From NCBI RefSeq assembly GCF_012844455.2, contig NZ_JABBCQ020000017.1:1-64000 (forward strand): DNA of 64,000 nt. The letters are read 5' to 3'. Within the stretch, counting starts at the first letter, position 1. Each line of letters begins with the position of its first letter. The DNA comes from Comamonas suwonensis (lineage in GTDB: Bacteria > Pseudomonadota > Gammaproteobacteria > Burkholderiales > Burkholderiaceae_C). Position numbers and translations under genes: made by a program. Below, piece after piece: positions 44,014 through 52,948 of the stretch. The notes beneath the pieces are model-generated. The model saw nothing but the letters and a program-made list of their open reading frames with translations, ran no database searches and was not told the origin of the DNA.

Positions 44014-45990
44014 TTAACCCGCACCGAAGGCCACGGCCACACGGTAGGTAATAAAGCTGCACAAATAGGCCAGACCAAACATATAGCTGGTCATGATCAA
44101 CGGGTAGCGCCAGCCATTGGTTTCCCGCTTGACGATGGCCAGCGTAGAGATGCACTGGGGCGCGAAGACAAACCACATCAGCAACGACAAGGCCGTGGCC
44201 AGCGACCATGTATGCGCAATCAACGGGCCCAGTTGCTGGGCCATGGCGTCATCGCTGGAGGCCGACAGTGCATACACCGTACCCAGCGCACCCACGGCCA
44301 CTTCGCGCGCTGCCATGCCGGGCACCAGCGCAATGGCGATCTGCCAGTTGAAACCAATCGGTGCCAGCACCACTTCCAGCCAGCGACCGATCTGGCCCGC
44401 AAAGCTGTAGCGGATCGCGCCTTCGGTCACGCCCTCGGGAGCACCCGGGTAGCTGGCCAGGAACCACAGCACGATGCTCACCGTCAAGATGATGCCGCCC
44501 ACGCGGCGCAGGAAGATGATGGCGCGCTCATACAGGCCCAGAGCCAGGCTGCGGATGCTGGGCCAGCGGTAGGCTGGCAGCTCCATCATCAGCGGTGTAC
44601 GCGCCTTGTTGGTTCTGAACAGCTTGGCCACCCAGGCCACTGCCATGGCGCTAACGATACCGCCCACATATAACGCAAACAGCACCAGACCTTGCAGATT
44701 GAACATGCCGCCCACGGTTTGCTCGGGGATGAAAGCACCGATCAGTAGCGCATACACGGGCAGGCGCGCCGAGCAAGTCATCAGCGGCGCAATCATGATG
44801 GTCAGCAAACGGTCACGCCAGCTACTGATGGAACGCGTGGCCATGATGCCGGGCACGGCGCAGGCGAAGCTGGACAGCAACGGAATGAACGAGCGCCCCG
44901 ACAGGCCCACAGTGCCCATGATGCGATCCAGCAGAAAAGCCGCGCGCGGCAGATAGCCCGAATCTTCCAGCACCAGAATGAAGAAGAACAGAATCAGAAT
45001 CTGCGGCAAAAACACCAGCACAGCGCCCGTTCCGGCAATCACGCCGTCCACCAGCAAGCTGCGCAGCACGCCGTCTGGCATGACATGCCCGACCCACTGG
45101 CCAAAACTGGCAACCCCGCCTTCAATGCCTTCCATCAACGGTTCGGCCCAACTGAACACCGCCTGAAAAATCAGAAACAGCGTCACCAGCAACAGCAGCG
45201 TTCCCCAGACGGGATGCAGCACTACCGCATCGATACGGTCTGCGCGCTGATTGTCCACCTGCGGCTCCCGCACGGCGTCGCGCATCATGTCCGCCACCTG
45301 CTGGTGCAGACTCAGCAATTGCTCCTTGGCCCCCAGCCCGGCCTTGGGCTGCCAGCGCCCTTCCATCGATGGAGCCTTCAGCGAATGGGCCTGCTCGCTG
45401 TCCAGCCAGTTCAGCAGTTCCTTGCCGCCGTCCAGCCGCACACCCACACTCTCAATCACGGGCATGCCCAGCGCCTGACTGAGCTTGGCCTTGTCCACCA
45501 CAATGCCCTGGCGGCGCGCCATATCGCTCATATTGAGCACCAGCAGCATGGGCAGACCCAAGGCACGGGCTTCCAGCACCAGGCGCAGGTTCAGGCGCAG
45601 ATGGGTGGCATCGGTCACGCAGATCAGCAACTCGGGCGGTGCTTCGCGCCCATGCAGACCACTGACGATGTCGCGGGTGATGCGCTCATCATCGCTGTGC
45701 GCATGCAGACTGTAAGTACCGGGCAGGTCCAGCAGACGCACGCGGCGCTTGCCCGGTGTGCTCAGCCAGCCTTCTTTGCGCTCTACCGTCACGCCTGCAT
45801 AGTTGGCAACCTTCTGGCGTGCGCCAGTCAACAGGTTGAACAGCGCAGTCTTACCGCAGTTGGGATTGCCCAGCAAGGCGGCGCGCAGGGGCGCGTTCGG
45901 GTCTGCCGCAGTAGCAGAGCCAGCATTCAGATTCTGAAGAGAGATGTTTTGCACGAGCTGCTCTGTTTTCGGGTTGTCACGCGCGTTCAT
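44014..45990 (-). CDS. feoB: Ferrous iron transporter FeoB
   Basis: A 658-residue inner-membrane Fe(II) importer. The N-terminal G domain shows G1 ALLGNPNCGKTALFN, G2 VTVERKEG, G3 DLPGTYSLHAHSDDE and a G4 of NMSD. The membrane part contains the gate motifs, e.g. FACAVPGIMATR and the FVFAPQCISTLA region with its Cys. It is shorter than E. coli FeoB (773), with the linker after the G domain reduced. Its start overlaps the feoA stop by four bases. Confidence 0.95.
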   Translation of the reverse strand: MNARDNPKTEQLVQNISLQNLNAGSATAADPNAPLRAALLGNPNCGKTALFNLLTGARQKVANYAGVTVERKEGWLSTPGKRRVRLLDLPGTYSLHAHSDDERITRDIVSGLHGREAPPELLICVTDATHLRLNLRLVLEARALGLPMLLVLNMSDMARRQGIVVDKAKLSQALGMPVIESVGVRLDGGKELLNWLDSEQAHSLKAPSMEGRWQPKAGLGAKEQLLSLHQQVADMMRDAVREPQVDNQRADRIDAVVLHPVWGTLLLLVTLFLIFQAVFSWAEPLMEGIEGGVASFGQWVGHVMPDGVLRSLLVDGVIAGTGAVLVFLPQILILFFFILVLEDSGYLPRAAFLLDRIMGTVGLSGRSFIPLLSSFACAVPGIMATRSISSWRDRLLTIMIAPLMTCSARLPVYALLIGAFIPEQTVGGMFNLQGLVLFALYVGGIVSAMAVAWVAKLFRTNKARTPLMMELPAYRWPSIRSLALGLYERAIIFLRRVGGIILTVSIVLWFLASYPGAPEGVTEGAIRYSFAGQIGRWLEVVLAPIGFNWQIAIALVPGMAAREVAVGALGTVYALSASSDDAMAQQLGPLIAHTWSLATALSLLMWFVFAPQCISTLAIVKRETNGWRYPLIMTSYMFGLAYLCSFITYRVAVAFGAG

Positions 45991-46322
45991 GCCTTTGCCT
46001 CCACCGCCACCATGACCCGCGACGCTTCATAACGGCGCAGTGCAAAAGTGGCGGCTCCCACGCGCACGGCCAGTGGGTCGGGGCCGGGAAAGCCGGTGGC
46101 CACAATGCGCACACGCTCGCCAGGCAGAAAACCGATTTCCATGAGGCGCAGCATCAGCTCTTGCTCCTCCACATTGCTGGCGCTGACCAGATCCACCACG
46201 CGGGCAGAGGTGTTGACAGCCAGCGTGTCGAGGCTGATCGCAGCCTGCGCGGTCACTGGTGCGCCATCCGACGCAAAAACGGGGGCCGCGCTATCCGAGG
46301 CCAAGGACTGCAAGATACTCAT
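45987..46322 (-). CDS. feoA: FeoA domain protein
   Basis: A 111-residue protein with an SH3-like FeoA domain at about 35-108 (LMEIGFLPGERVRIVATGFP, DPLAVRVGAATFALRRYEA), which supports FeoB in iron uptake. The N-terminal part is Ala/Ser-rich and of unclear use. I chose ATG 46322; one at 46352 lies inside the Fur-box-like site and would place the start in the promoter. The stop overlaps feoB's start. Confidence 0.88.
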   Translation of the reverse strand: MSILQSLASDSAAPVFASDGAPVTAQAAISLDTLAVNTSARVVDLVSASNVEEQELMLRLMEIGFLPGERVRIVATGFPGPDPLAVRVGAATFALRRYEASRVMVAVEAKA

Positions 46323-46337
46323 GGGCGCTATTTTATT

Positions 46338-46356
46338 GAGTTTAATTCTCATTATG
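46338..46356 (-). promoter_or_regulatory. Fur-box-like operator of the feo operon
   Basis: On the minus strand CATAATGAGAATTAAACTC matches much of the Fur consensus GATAATGATAATCATTATC. Its place just upstream of feoA implies repression of iron uptake in iron-replete cells. Confidence 0.7.
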
Positions 46357-46563
46357 TTTCAGGCGTCTTCAGAGTCCCAGTGCACCGCAGTGCCGCAGGT
46401 ATGTGGTTTTCAGCCCGAAAGAGGCACATTAGTCTGCGCTTGCTCTGCCCTAAAGCCTTGAGCGCTTTGTTTCCTTGCAGCACAGTCGGATTTTCAAAAC
46501 AACGCCTTGCCGCGCGGCATTCAGCAGAGAAAATTCCGGCCCAGCTCTTTTTCTGGCCCAGCC

Positions 46564-46884
46564 ATGACCCATCCCTGCCTGACCTGCGGTGCCTGCTGCG
46601 CATCATTTCGTGTGGATTTTTCCGTCCATGAGTCCCAGGAACAGGGGGGCAGTGTTCCCTCGGGACTGTCCGAAGAAGTCACCGACTACACCTGCCGCAT
46701 GCGCGGCACGGACTGGGCCAAGCCGCGTTGCGCGGCCTTGATCGGCAAAGTGGGAGAGAAAGCCAGTTGCGGCATTTATGAATGGCGCCCCTCGCCCTGT
46801 CGCGAGTTTGCTGCTGGCTCGGACGCCTGCAACCGCGTGCGCCGCCGCCATGGCATGACGGAACTGGAAAGCGGACTGCTGTAG
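46564..46884 (+). CDS. YkgJ-type cysteine-cluster protein (copy 2)
   Basis: A 106-residue protein starting MTHPCLTCGACCASFRVDFS, with later SCGIYEWRPSPCREF. It is a clear paralogue of the protein at 42662 (same order of motifs, similar length), and the two flank the feo operon. The upstream in-frame extension from 46507 has no ribosome site. It is divergent from feoA by 241 bp, so it might also respond to iron (inference). Confidence 0.85.
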   Translation: MTHPCLTCGACCASFRVDFSVHESQEQGGSVPSGLSEEVTDYTCRMRGTDWAKPRCAALIGKVGEKASCGIYEWRPSPCREFAAGSDACNRVRRRHGMTELESGLL

Positions 46885-46913
46885 ACCGCTCTAAGCTCTA
46901 GTTAGATAGAGGA

Positions 46914-47696
46914 TCAGGTCTCTTCCTCCATCAGCACCACACCAATATTGTCCTTGCCACCCGCCGCATTTGCCGCAGCGATCAGCGAGAGCAGCAGCTC
47001 CTGCAGCGGCAAGTTTTCCTCAAACAAGGATTGCAGGCAGGCATCGGCCAGCATATCGGTCAGCCCGTCTGAGCAAAGCATGATGCGGTCGCCATGATGA
47101 AGAGGCCAGTGCGTGAGTTCTGGCTCGACCAGCGACGTGACGCCCAGAGCACGGGTGACCAAATGGCTGTAGCGCGAATGCAAAGCTTCTTCAGCTGTGA
47201 TCAGGCCCGCATCAATCTCTTGCTGCACCAGAGAATGGTCGCGCGTCAGGCGCTGCAACTGCCCCTCGTGCCAGGCGTAGGCACGGGAGTCGCCCAGATG
47301 AGCCACCAGAAGTTCATCCTCCAGCACCAGCGCGGCAACAACCGTGGTGCCCATGCCACGGCATTCAGGCGCAGATTGCGCAGCCCCGAAGATGGCCAGA
47401 TTGGCCATGTGAAAGGCATCGGTCAGCTCGCATTGCGCTACCTTGGCAGAGCTGTCCGCCCAGGCTTCATTGCGCACAGCGGCCGTAATCAGGTCAACGG
47501 CCATGGCACTGGCCACCTCGCCCGCGTTATAGCCACCCATGCCATCCGCCAGCACGGCCACAGGCCAGGGCTCAGCCAAGGGCTGGATGCCGACCGCGTC
47601 TTCATTGTTGCGGCGCTTCATACCCATATCGGCACACGCAACCATGCGCACCGCTGGCCAGACACGGGAGGGAAAAGAGGCTTGAGCGGTTGACAT
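46914..47696 (-). CDS. PP2C-type Ser/Thr protein phosphatase
   Basis: A 260-residue metal-dependent phosphatase. The PP2C motifs occur in order: RRNNEDAVG, VLADGMGGYNAGEVAS, MGTTVVAALV, LVAHLGDSRAYAW, LTRDHSLVQQ, MLCSDGLTDML and GGKDNIGVVL, with metal-binding Asp in each. It reverses Ser/Thr phosphorylation, for example by a Hanks-type kinase or in type VI secretion, but no kinase gene is in the window. No Shine-Dalgarno is seen before ATG 47696; a TTG at 47738 is a less likely start. Confidence 0.9.
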   Translation of the reverse strand: MSTAQASFPSRVWPAVRMVACADMGMKRRNNEDAVGIQPLAEPWPVAVLADGMGGYNAGEVASAMAVDLITAAVRNEAWADSSAKVAQCELTDAFHMANLAIFGAAQSAPECRGMGTTVVAALVLEDELLVAHLGDSRAYAWHEGQLQRLTRDHSLVQQEIDAGLITAEEALHSRYSHLVTRALGVTSLVEPELTHWPLHHGDRIMLCSDGLTDMLADACLQSLFEENLPLQELLLSLIAAANAAGGKDNIGVVLMEEET

Positions 47697-47876
47697 GGAA
47701 GACGGGAACAGTAAGCAGATGGGTAAAAAGGAATCCAAGCGTAACGTAAGTTGCCGCTATTACTTGTCTGAAAAGACGCCGTTTTGCAGTTGTTCACGGG
47801 TCAAAGGCGCAATTTTGTTCAATACCTCGCGACGCAGAAAGCCCAGACTTGCCAGCCTTGTACTTCGGGCTTTCTC

Positions 47877-48500
47877 ATGTTTTCTTCGTTCTTGGCCATG
47901 GCCGGGTTTGCGCTGGCGGGTGCCATCACACCTGGCCCCGTGAACCTGATCGCCCTGCGCCACGGTGGCGGCCGCTGCCGGATCACTGCTTTTGTGTATG
48001 TCCTCGGCGCCAGCCTCAGTTATGCAGCCATTGTCTGGCTGATGGGCCAGAGTGGGCATTGGTTGCTGAAGCAGCCTGAATTGCTGCGATGGGCTCCGCG
48101 TATTTGCGCCGCCTACTTGCTATGGCTGGCATGGCGGCTGGCCTCTAGCCATGTCGACTCTTCAGGGGAAACCAATACCTCTGCCGCGTTGCAAACGGGT
48201 TTATCCAAAGCATTTGTGCAAGGTGTAGCGATTCAGAGCCTCAACCCCAAGGCTTGGCTGGTAGCGCTGTCCGGCGTGGGCATTTTTGTCGCGCCACTCG
48301 CTAGCCCTCAGATGCCACTGGAAACGGCGCTGCTGCTGTTCTGCACCATCTCTTTGCTGGCGTGCCTGCTGGGAGTCGGCTTCTGGGCTGCGCTGGGTCG
48401 CGCTCTTACCCAATGGTTAAGCACTCCCAAACGCCAGCAACGCCTGAATCAAACACTGGCCCTGCTGTTACTGATCAGCGTGGTCAGCATGCTGGCATGA
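47877..48500 (+). CDS. LysE family amino-acid exporter
   Basis: A 207-residue inner-membrane protein with about six helices. The family start is clear: FALAGAITPGPVNLIALRHG, and SLNPKAWLVALSGVGIFV marks the middle. LysE/RhtB proteins export amino acids. The ATG at 47877 fits the family N-terminus. It is followed nine bases later by an AraC gene that probably regulates it. Confidence 0.85.
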   Translation: MFSSFLAMAGFALAGAITPGPVNLIALRHGGGRCRITAFVYVLGASLSYAAIVWLMGQSGHWLLKQPELLRWAPRICAAYLLWLAWRLASSHVDSSGETNTSAALQTGLSKAFVQGVAIQSLNPKAWLVALSGVGIFVAPLASPQMPLETALLLFCTISLLACLLGVGFWAALGRALTQWLSTPKRQQRLNQTLALLLLISVVSMLA

Positions 48501-48509
48501 TGAATCGCC

Positions 48510-49301
48510 ATGCCTGCGCCCAGTCATCAATTTCACCGCCACCCGGCCACGCCCTGGACGGAGCTGCGCATCAGCCACCAGTCCTGCTACAGCTACCGGC
48601 TGCATGCCCATGCCCAGTACTCCATTGGCATCGTGGATGAAGGAGAGACCCTGTTTCTTCATGACCAGGGCCCCGAAGCGCTGAAAGCCGGCAACGTGGT
48701 TTTGATCGAACCCGGGCACTGGCACGCTTGCAACCCCGAGACCTCACAGCCCTGGTCATACCGCATGCTGTTTGTGCAGGCCGACTGGGTACATGAGCAG
48801 CTCGGCGTCAGCGCCCTGCACTTTGCAAAGCACGCGCTGAATGAGCCCGCGATTTCACGCTGGGCCAACCAGCTCTGCCGCCCGCTTGCCAGCGACAGCA
48901 CTCCCTCAGACATTCAAAGTCATACGCAGTCATTGATGGATTTTTTGCGCCAGCTGGGCAGCCCTACCCAGCCGCGCACCGATCCGCCCCATGCGGTGCT
49001 GTCGGCACTACAGCATCTGCACAGCAACCCCGAAGATGAAACCAGCGTGCAGGCCCTGGCATTGCGCTGCGGTATGAGCCCGAGCCGGTTTATTCGCCGC
49101 TTCACGGCCATCACCGGCGTCACGCCAGGGGCCTACCGGCTCAATCTTCGACTCAATGCAGCCCGCCACCTGCTGGCCCAGGGCCAGCCACTGGCAGCGG
49201 TCGCCCACCAGATGGGCTTTGCCGACCAATCCCATATGCAGCGCGCCTTCAAAGCCCACCACGCGCTGACGCCCGGCAATTACGCGCAGGCAACGCACTA
49301 A
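48510..49301 (+). CDS. AraC family transcriptional regulator
   Basis: A 263-residue regulator: an N-terminal cupin-like AraC ligand-binding domain (YSYRLHAHAQYSIGIVDEGE, VVLIEPGHWHACNP), then two helix-turn-helix motifs at the C-terminus (VQALALRCGMSPSRFIRRFT and LAAVAHQMGFADQSHMQRAF). It is nine bases after the LysE gene and probably activates that exporter, as in other LysE-AraC pairs. Confidence 0.88.
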   Translation: MPAPSHQFHRHPATPWTELRISHQSCYSYRLHAHAQYSIGIVDEGETLFLHDQGPEALKAGNVVLIEPGHWHACNPETSQPWSYRMLFVQADWVHEQLGVSALHFAKHALNEPAISRWANQLCRPLASDSTPSDIQSHTQSLMDFLRQLGSPTQPRTDPPHAVLSALQHLHSNPEDETSVQALALRCGMSPSRFIRRFTAITGVTPGAYRLNLRLNAARHLLAQGQPLAAVAHQMGFADQSHMQRAFKAHHALTPGNYAQATH

Positions 49302-49401
49302 TCAGCCAGAACCGGCTCCAGGGCATTCGGCCAAGCACCACTTGGCCCGAGTATTCGCGGGATACTTGCTCCTCCCAATTTTCAGAGCCCGCAAGTAAGC
49401 A

Positions 49402-50778
49402 ATGGCCAACTTTGACAGTATTCAGCAACGCGAAACCGGGTTGCAGCCGCACCTCAACTCGGCCCAGATGACCATGATTGCCATTGGCGGTGCCATTGGC
49501 ACCGGCCTCTTCATGGGCAGTGCCTTTGCCATTGGCTTTGCCGGGCCCAGCGTGCTGATCAGCTACGCCATTGGTGCCTTCATTGGCTTGCTGCTCATGG
49601 GCTGCCTGGCCGAGATGACCGTGGCCCACCCCACCTCGGGATCCTTTGGTGCCTATGCCGAGCACTACATCAGCCCGCTGGCCGGCTTTGTGGTGCGCTA
49701 CGCCTACTGGGGTGCCGTGGTGCTGGCCGTGGGCATGGAAGTGACGGCCGTGGGCAAGTACATGGCCTACTGGTTCCCTGCCGTCGATCAATGGGTGTGG
49801 GTGCTGCTGTTCTCCATACTGCTGGCCGCCGTCAATGCCACCAGCGTCAAGGCCTTTGGTCAGGTGGAGTACTGGTTCTCCATGGTCAAGGTCATTGCCA
49901 TCGTGGCATTTATCCTGATTGCCGCCTATGTGGTGTTTGGAACGCGCCCTGCAGGCGTGGGTTTTGACAACTACTTTGTCGACGGCGGCTTCTTCCCCAA
50001 TGGCTGGTGGGGCACCTGGGTGGGCGTGATCGTAGCCATCTTCAGTTACCTGAGCCTGGAATCCATCGCCATTGCGGCGGGTGAAGCCCAGAACCCCAAG
50101 CAAGCCGTCACCCGCGCCTTCCGCAGCACGGTGCTGCGTCTGGTGCTGTTCTATCTGCTGTCGCTGGCGCTCATGCTGGCCATCGTGCCCTGGAGCCACG
50201 CCAGCACAGACAAGAGCCCGTTCGTGAAGGTGATGGAGATTCTGCAGATCCCCGGCGCGGCGGCGGCTCTCAACTTTGTGGTGCTACTGGCCTCTCTTTC
50301 GGCCATGAACAGCCAGCTCTATGTCACCTCGCGCATGATGTTCAGCCTCTCGCGGGGTGGTTATGCGCCCAAGCGCCTGAGCCGGCTCAGCAAAAGCGGC
50401 GTGCCACTGGGCGCGATTGCCGTATCTTGTCTGGGCATGGCCGTGGCCATGGTGCTCAACGTCTTCAAGCCCAAGGAGTCGCTGGAGCTGATGATGTCCA
50501 TTGCCATGTTCGGCGCCATGTTTGCGTGGTTCATGGTGTTTGTGACACATCTGTTCTTTCGTCCCCGCTGGCAGCGCGAGCACCCGGGCCAGAAACTCGA
50601 ATTCCGCATGTGGGGCTTTCCGGTGCTGACGCTGATCGGCGCGCTGCTGATGGCGGGCGTAATCGTCACCACGCTGTTTACCAAGGAGTTCCATACGACA
50701 ACGCTGGTGGGTGTACCGTTCCTCATGGTGCTCGTCCTCGTCTATGCTTTGTGGTACAGGAAGAAGGTTGCCCCCTAA
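49402..50778 (+). CDS. Amino-acid permease (APC/AroP-like)
   Basis: A 458-residue, 12-helix permease of the amino-acid/polyamine/organocation family. The N-terminal MIAIGGAIGTGLFMGSA, EMTVAHPTSGSFGAYAEHYI and the central SLESIAIAAGEAQNPKQAV are typical of the AAT subgroup (AroP, ProY, CycA). Placed 97 bp before kynB, it may take up tryptophan or kynurenine (inference). The last codons and the stop (GCC CCC TAA) fall within C-tract repeat copy 3. Confidence 0.88.
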   Translation: MANFDSIQQRETGLQPHLNSAQMTMIAIGGAIGTGLFMGSAFAIGFAGPSVLISYAIGAFIGLLLMGCLAEMTVAHPTSGSFGAYAEHYISPLAGFVVRYAYWGAVVLAVGMEVTAVGKYMAYWFPAVDQWVWVLLFSILLAAVNATSVKAFGQVEYWFSMVKVIAIVAFILIAAYVVFGTRPAGVGFDNYFVDGGFFPNGWWGTWVGVIVAIFSYLSLESIAIAAGEAQNPKQAVTRAFRSTVLRLVLFYLLSLALMLAIVPWSHASTDKSPFVKVMEILQIPGAAAALNFVVLLASLSAMNSQLYVTSRMMFSLSRGGYAPKRLSRLSKSGVPLGAIAVSCLGMAVAMVLNVFKPKESLELMMSIAMFGAMFAWFMVFVTHLFFRPRWQREHPGQKLEFRMWGFPVLTLIGALLMAGVIVTTLFTKEFHTTTLVGVPFLMVLVLVYALWYRKKVAP

Positions 50779-50825
50779 AGGGGACGACGGAGGTTGCTGC
50801 GGAGCGCCCCTTGCTGGCCGTCCCG
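50770..50825. repeat. Dispersed C-tract hairpin repeat, copy 3
   Basis: CCCCCTAAAGGGGACGACGG forms a tight hairpin, followed by TGCTGCGGAGCGCCCCTTGC and TGGCCGTCCC, matching the 3' half of copies 1 and 2. The repeat provides the stop codon of the upstream permease. Confidence 0.65.
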
Positions 50826-50875
50826 CACTCAGACCTGTTATCGATCCAGAGTGAATTACCCCATTCGTACACACC

Positions 50876-51508
50876 ATGAAACGCCAACTCTGGGACATTT
50901 CCCCCGCCATTCACCCTGCTGCACCGGTTTTCCCGGGCGATACGCCGTATAGCCAGGAATGGGTCGCCAGCATTGGCCCGGGCTGCCCGGTCAATGTCAG
51001 CGCCATTCACCTCTCGCCCCATGTGGGTGCACATGCCGATGCACCGCTGCATTACGACCCACAGGGCGCTGCCATTGGCCTGGTGGATCTGGATGCTTTT
51101 CTCGGTCCCTGCCGCGTGATTCATGCCATTGGCTGCGGGCCGCTGATCGAGTGGCCGCATATTGAACATGCCATCAACGCCAGCCTGCCCCAGCGCGTGC
51201 TGGTACGCACCTATCAAAAGGCCCCCACTGGCTGGGACCCTGATCTGGCGGCCTATGCACCAGAGACCGTGCAAAAGTTGGCCGACCTCGGCGTCCAGCT
51301 CATCGGCATCGACACCGCCAGCATCGACCCGGCCAGCAGCAAGACGCTGGACAGCCATATGGTCATTCGCCAGCGCAATCTGCGCATTCTCGAAAATCTG
51401 GTGCTCGACGAAGTGGCCGAAGGTGACTACGAGCTGATCGCCCTGCCCCTCAAACTGACCGAAGCCGATGCATCGCCGGTGAGAGCCATTTTGCGGGCCT
51501 TGGCCTGA
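50876..51508 (+). CDS. kynB: Kynurenine formamidase (arylformamidase)
   Basis: A 210-residue metal-dependent hydrolase of the cyclase family that turns N-formylkynurenine into kynurenine and formate. The metal-site motif [12 protein letters not shown] is visible, with [20 protein letters not shown] at the N-terminus and [10 protein letters not shown] further on. The start is preceded by a weak site. It lies between the permease and kynU, forming the kyn operon's second gene. Confidence 0.93.
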   Translation: MKRQLWDISPAIHPAAPVFPGDTPYSQEWVASIGPGCPVNVSAIHLSPHVGAHADAPLHYDPQGAAIGLVDLDAFLGPCRVIHAIGCGPLIEWPHIEHAINASLPQRVLVRTYQKAPTGWDPDLAAYAPETVQKLADLGVQLIGIDTASIDPASSKTLDSHMVIRQRNLRILENLVLDEVAEGDYELIALPLKLTEADASPVRAILRALA

Positions 51509-51512
51509 ATTT

Positions 51513-51565
51513 GCATAAAAACTGCCCGCAAGCCCAATCAGAATAAGCGCTTGCAGCTATTAAAA
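51513..51565. repeat. Dispersed AGC-type palindromic repeat, copy 5
   Basis: ACTGCCCGCAAGCCC, AATCAG, AATAAGCGCTTGCAGCTATT: a copy filling the 65-bp gap between kynB and kynU, five bases after the kynB stop. Confidence 0.6.
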
Positions 51566-51573
51566 ACACAAGG

Positions 51574-52887
51574 ATGACAATGACTACTTTGCAAGACTGC
51601 CAGGCCCTGGACAATCTGGACACTCTGCGCCCCCTGCGCGATCGCTTTGCCCTGCCCGCGGGGGTGATTTATCTGGACGGCAACTCTCTGGGTGCCCAGC
51701 CCAAGAGCGCTGCCGCCCGCGCTGCCGAAGTGGTGACGCAGCAATGGGGCCAAGACCTCATCACCTCCTGGAACAAGGCCGGCTGGATCACTCTGCCCGA
51801 GCGACTGGGCAACCAGTTTTCCCCCTGGCTGGGCGTGGGCGAAGGTGAGCTGGTGTTTACCGACACCACCTCCATCAACCTCTACAAAGTACTCAGCGCC
51901 GCAGCGCGCATCGCCCGTGAAGATGCGCCGAATCGCAAAAAACTCATCAGCGAGCGCAGCAACTTCCCCACCGACCTCTATATCGCCCAGTCCGTCTGCC
52001 AGGAATATGGCCTGGAGCTGGTGCTGCTCGAGCCCGAGGAAATCGCCGACGCGCTGCAAACCGATGTGGCAATTTCCATGCTCACCCATGTCAACTACCG
52101 CACCGGTGCCATGCATGACATGGCAGCCGTCACGGCTGCCGCGCACGCCAAGGGCATTCTTTGCGTCTGGGACCTGTGCCACAGCGCAGGTGCCGTGCCC
52201 ATAGACCTCAAGGGTGCAGATGCCGACTTTGCCGTGGGCTGCAGCTACAAATACCTGAACGGCGGCCCCGGCTCGCCCGCCTTTGTCTGGGCCCACCCAC
52301 GCCTGATCAACCGCTTCTGGCAGCCGCTGTCGGGCTGGTTCGGCCATGCCGAGCCCTTCAAGTTTGTGCCGGACTATCACCCCGCCCAAGGCATTCAGCG
52401 CTACCTGTGCGGCACTCAGCCCATGATCAGCATGAGCGTGCTGCAGTGCGGCATCGACATCTTTACCGAAGCCGAGGCTTTCGGCGGCATGGCAGCGCTG
52501 CGCACCAAATCTCTGGCGCTGACCGATCTGTTCATCCAACTGGTTGAAGAACGCTGCCAGGGCTACGGCCTGGGACTTGCCACCCCGCGCAACCATGCAC
52601 AGCGCGGCTCGCAAGTCTGCCTCACACGTGACGAAGGTCTGGGCGTAGATGGCCAGGACAGCGGTGCCTACGCGATTGTCCAGGCCCTGATTGCGCGTGG
52701 CGTCATCGGCGACTTCCGCAAGGGCGACGGCGGCACGGGCAAACACAAAGACATTCTGCGTTTCGGCTTCACGCCTCTGTATGTAGGCTTTGAAGATGTC
52801 TGGCATGCCGTCGAGCATCTGCGCCAGGTGCTGGAATCGGGCGAGTGGAAGAAGCCCGAGTTCAACACCATCAATGCGGTGACCTGA
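51574..52887 (+). CDS. kynU: Kynureninase
   Basis: A 437-residue PLP enzyme that cleaves kynurenine to anthranilate and alanine. The N-terminal VIYLDGNSLGAQPKSA, the phosphate-binding TDTTSINLYKVL, the VCVWDLCHSAGAVP-like segment (ILCVWDLCHSAGAVPID) with the PLP Asp, and CSYKYLNGGPGSPAF with the Schiff-base Lys identify it. It follows kynB by 65 bp. Together with kynA at 57123 the pathway from tryptophan to anthranilate is complete in this window. Confidence 0.95.
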   Translation: MTMTTLQDCQALDNLDTLRPLRDRFALPAGVIYLDGNSLGAQPKSAAARAAEVVTQQWGQDLITSWNKAGWITLPERLGNQFSPWLGVGEGELVFTDTTSINLYKVLSAAARIAREDAPNRKKLISERSNFPTDLYIAQSVCQEYGLELVLLEPEEIADALQTDVAISMLTHVNYRTGAMHDMAAVTAAAHAKGILCVWDLCHSAGAVPIDLKGADADFAVGCSYKYLNGGPGSPAFVWAHPRLINRFWQPLSGWFGHAEPFKFVPDYHPAQGIQRYLCGTQPMISMSVLQCGIDIFTEAEAFGGMAALRTKSLALTDLFIQLVEERCQGYGLGLATPRNHAQRGSQVCLTRDEGLGVDGQDSGAYAIVQALIARGVIGDFRKGDGGTGKHKDILRFGFTPLYVGFEDVWHAVEHLRQVLESGEWKKPEFNTINAVT

Positions 52888-52948
52888 CGCCTCTAGCCGC
52901 CACGCCGCCGCCTTTTGACAAACGGATGGCGGCCTAGGCCGGGCTACC

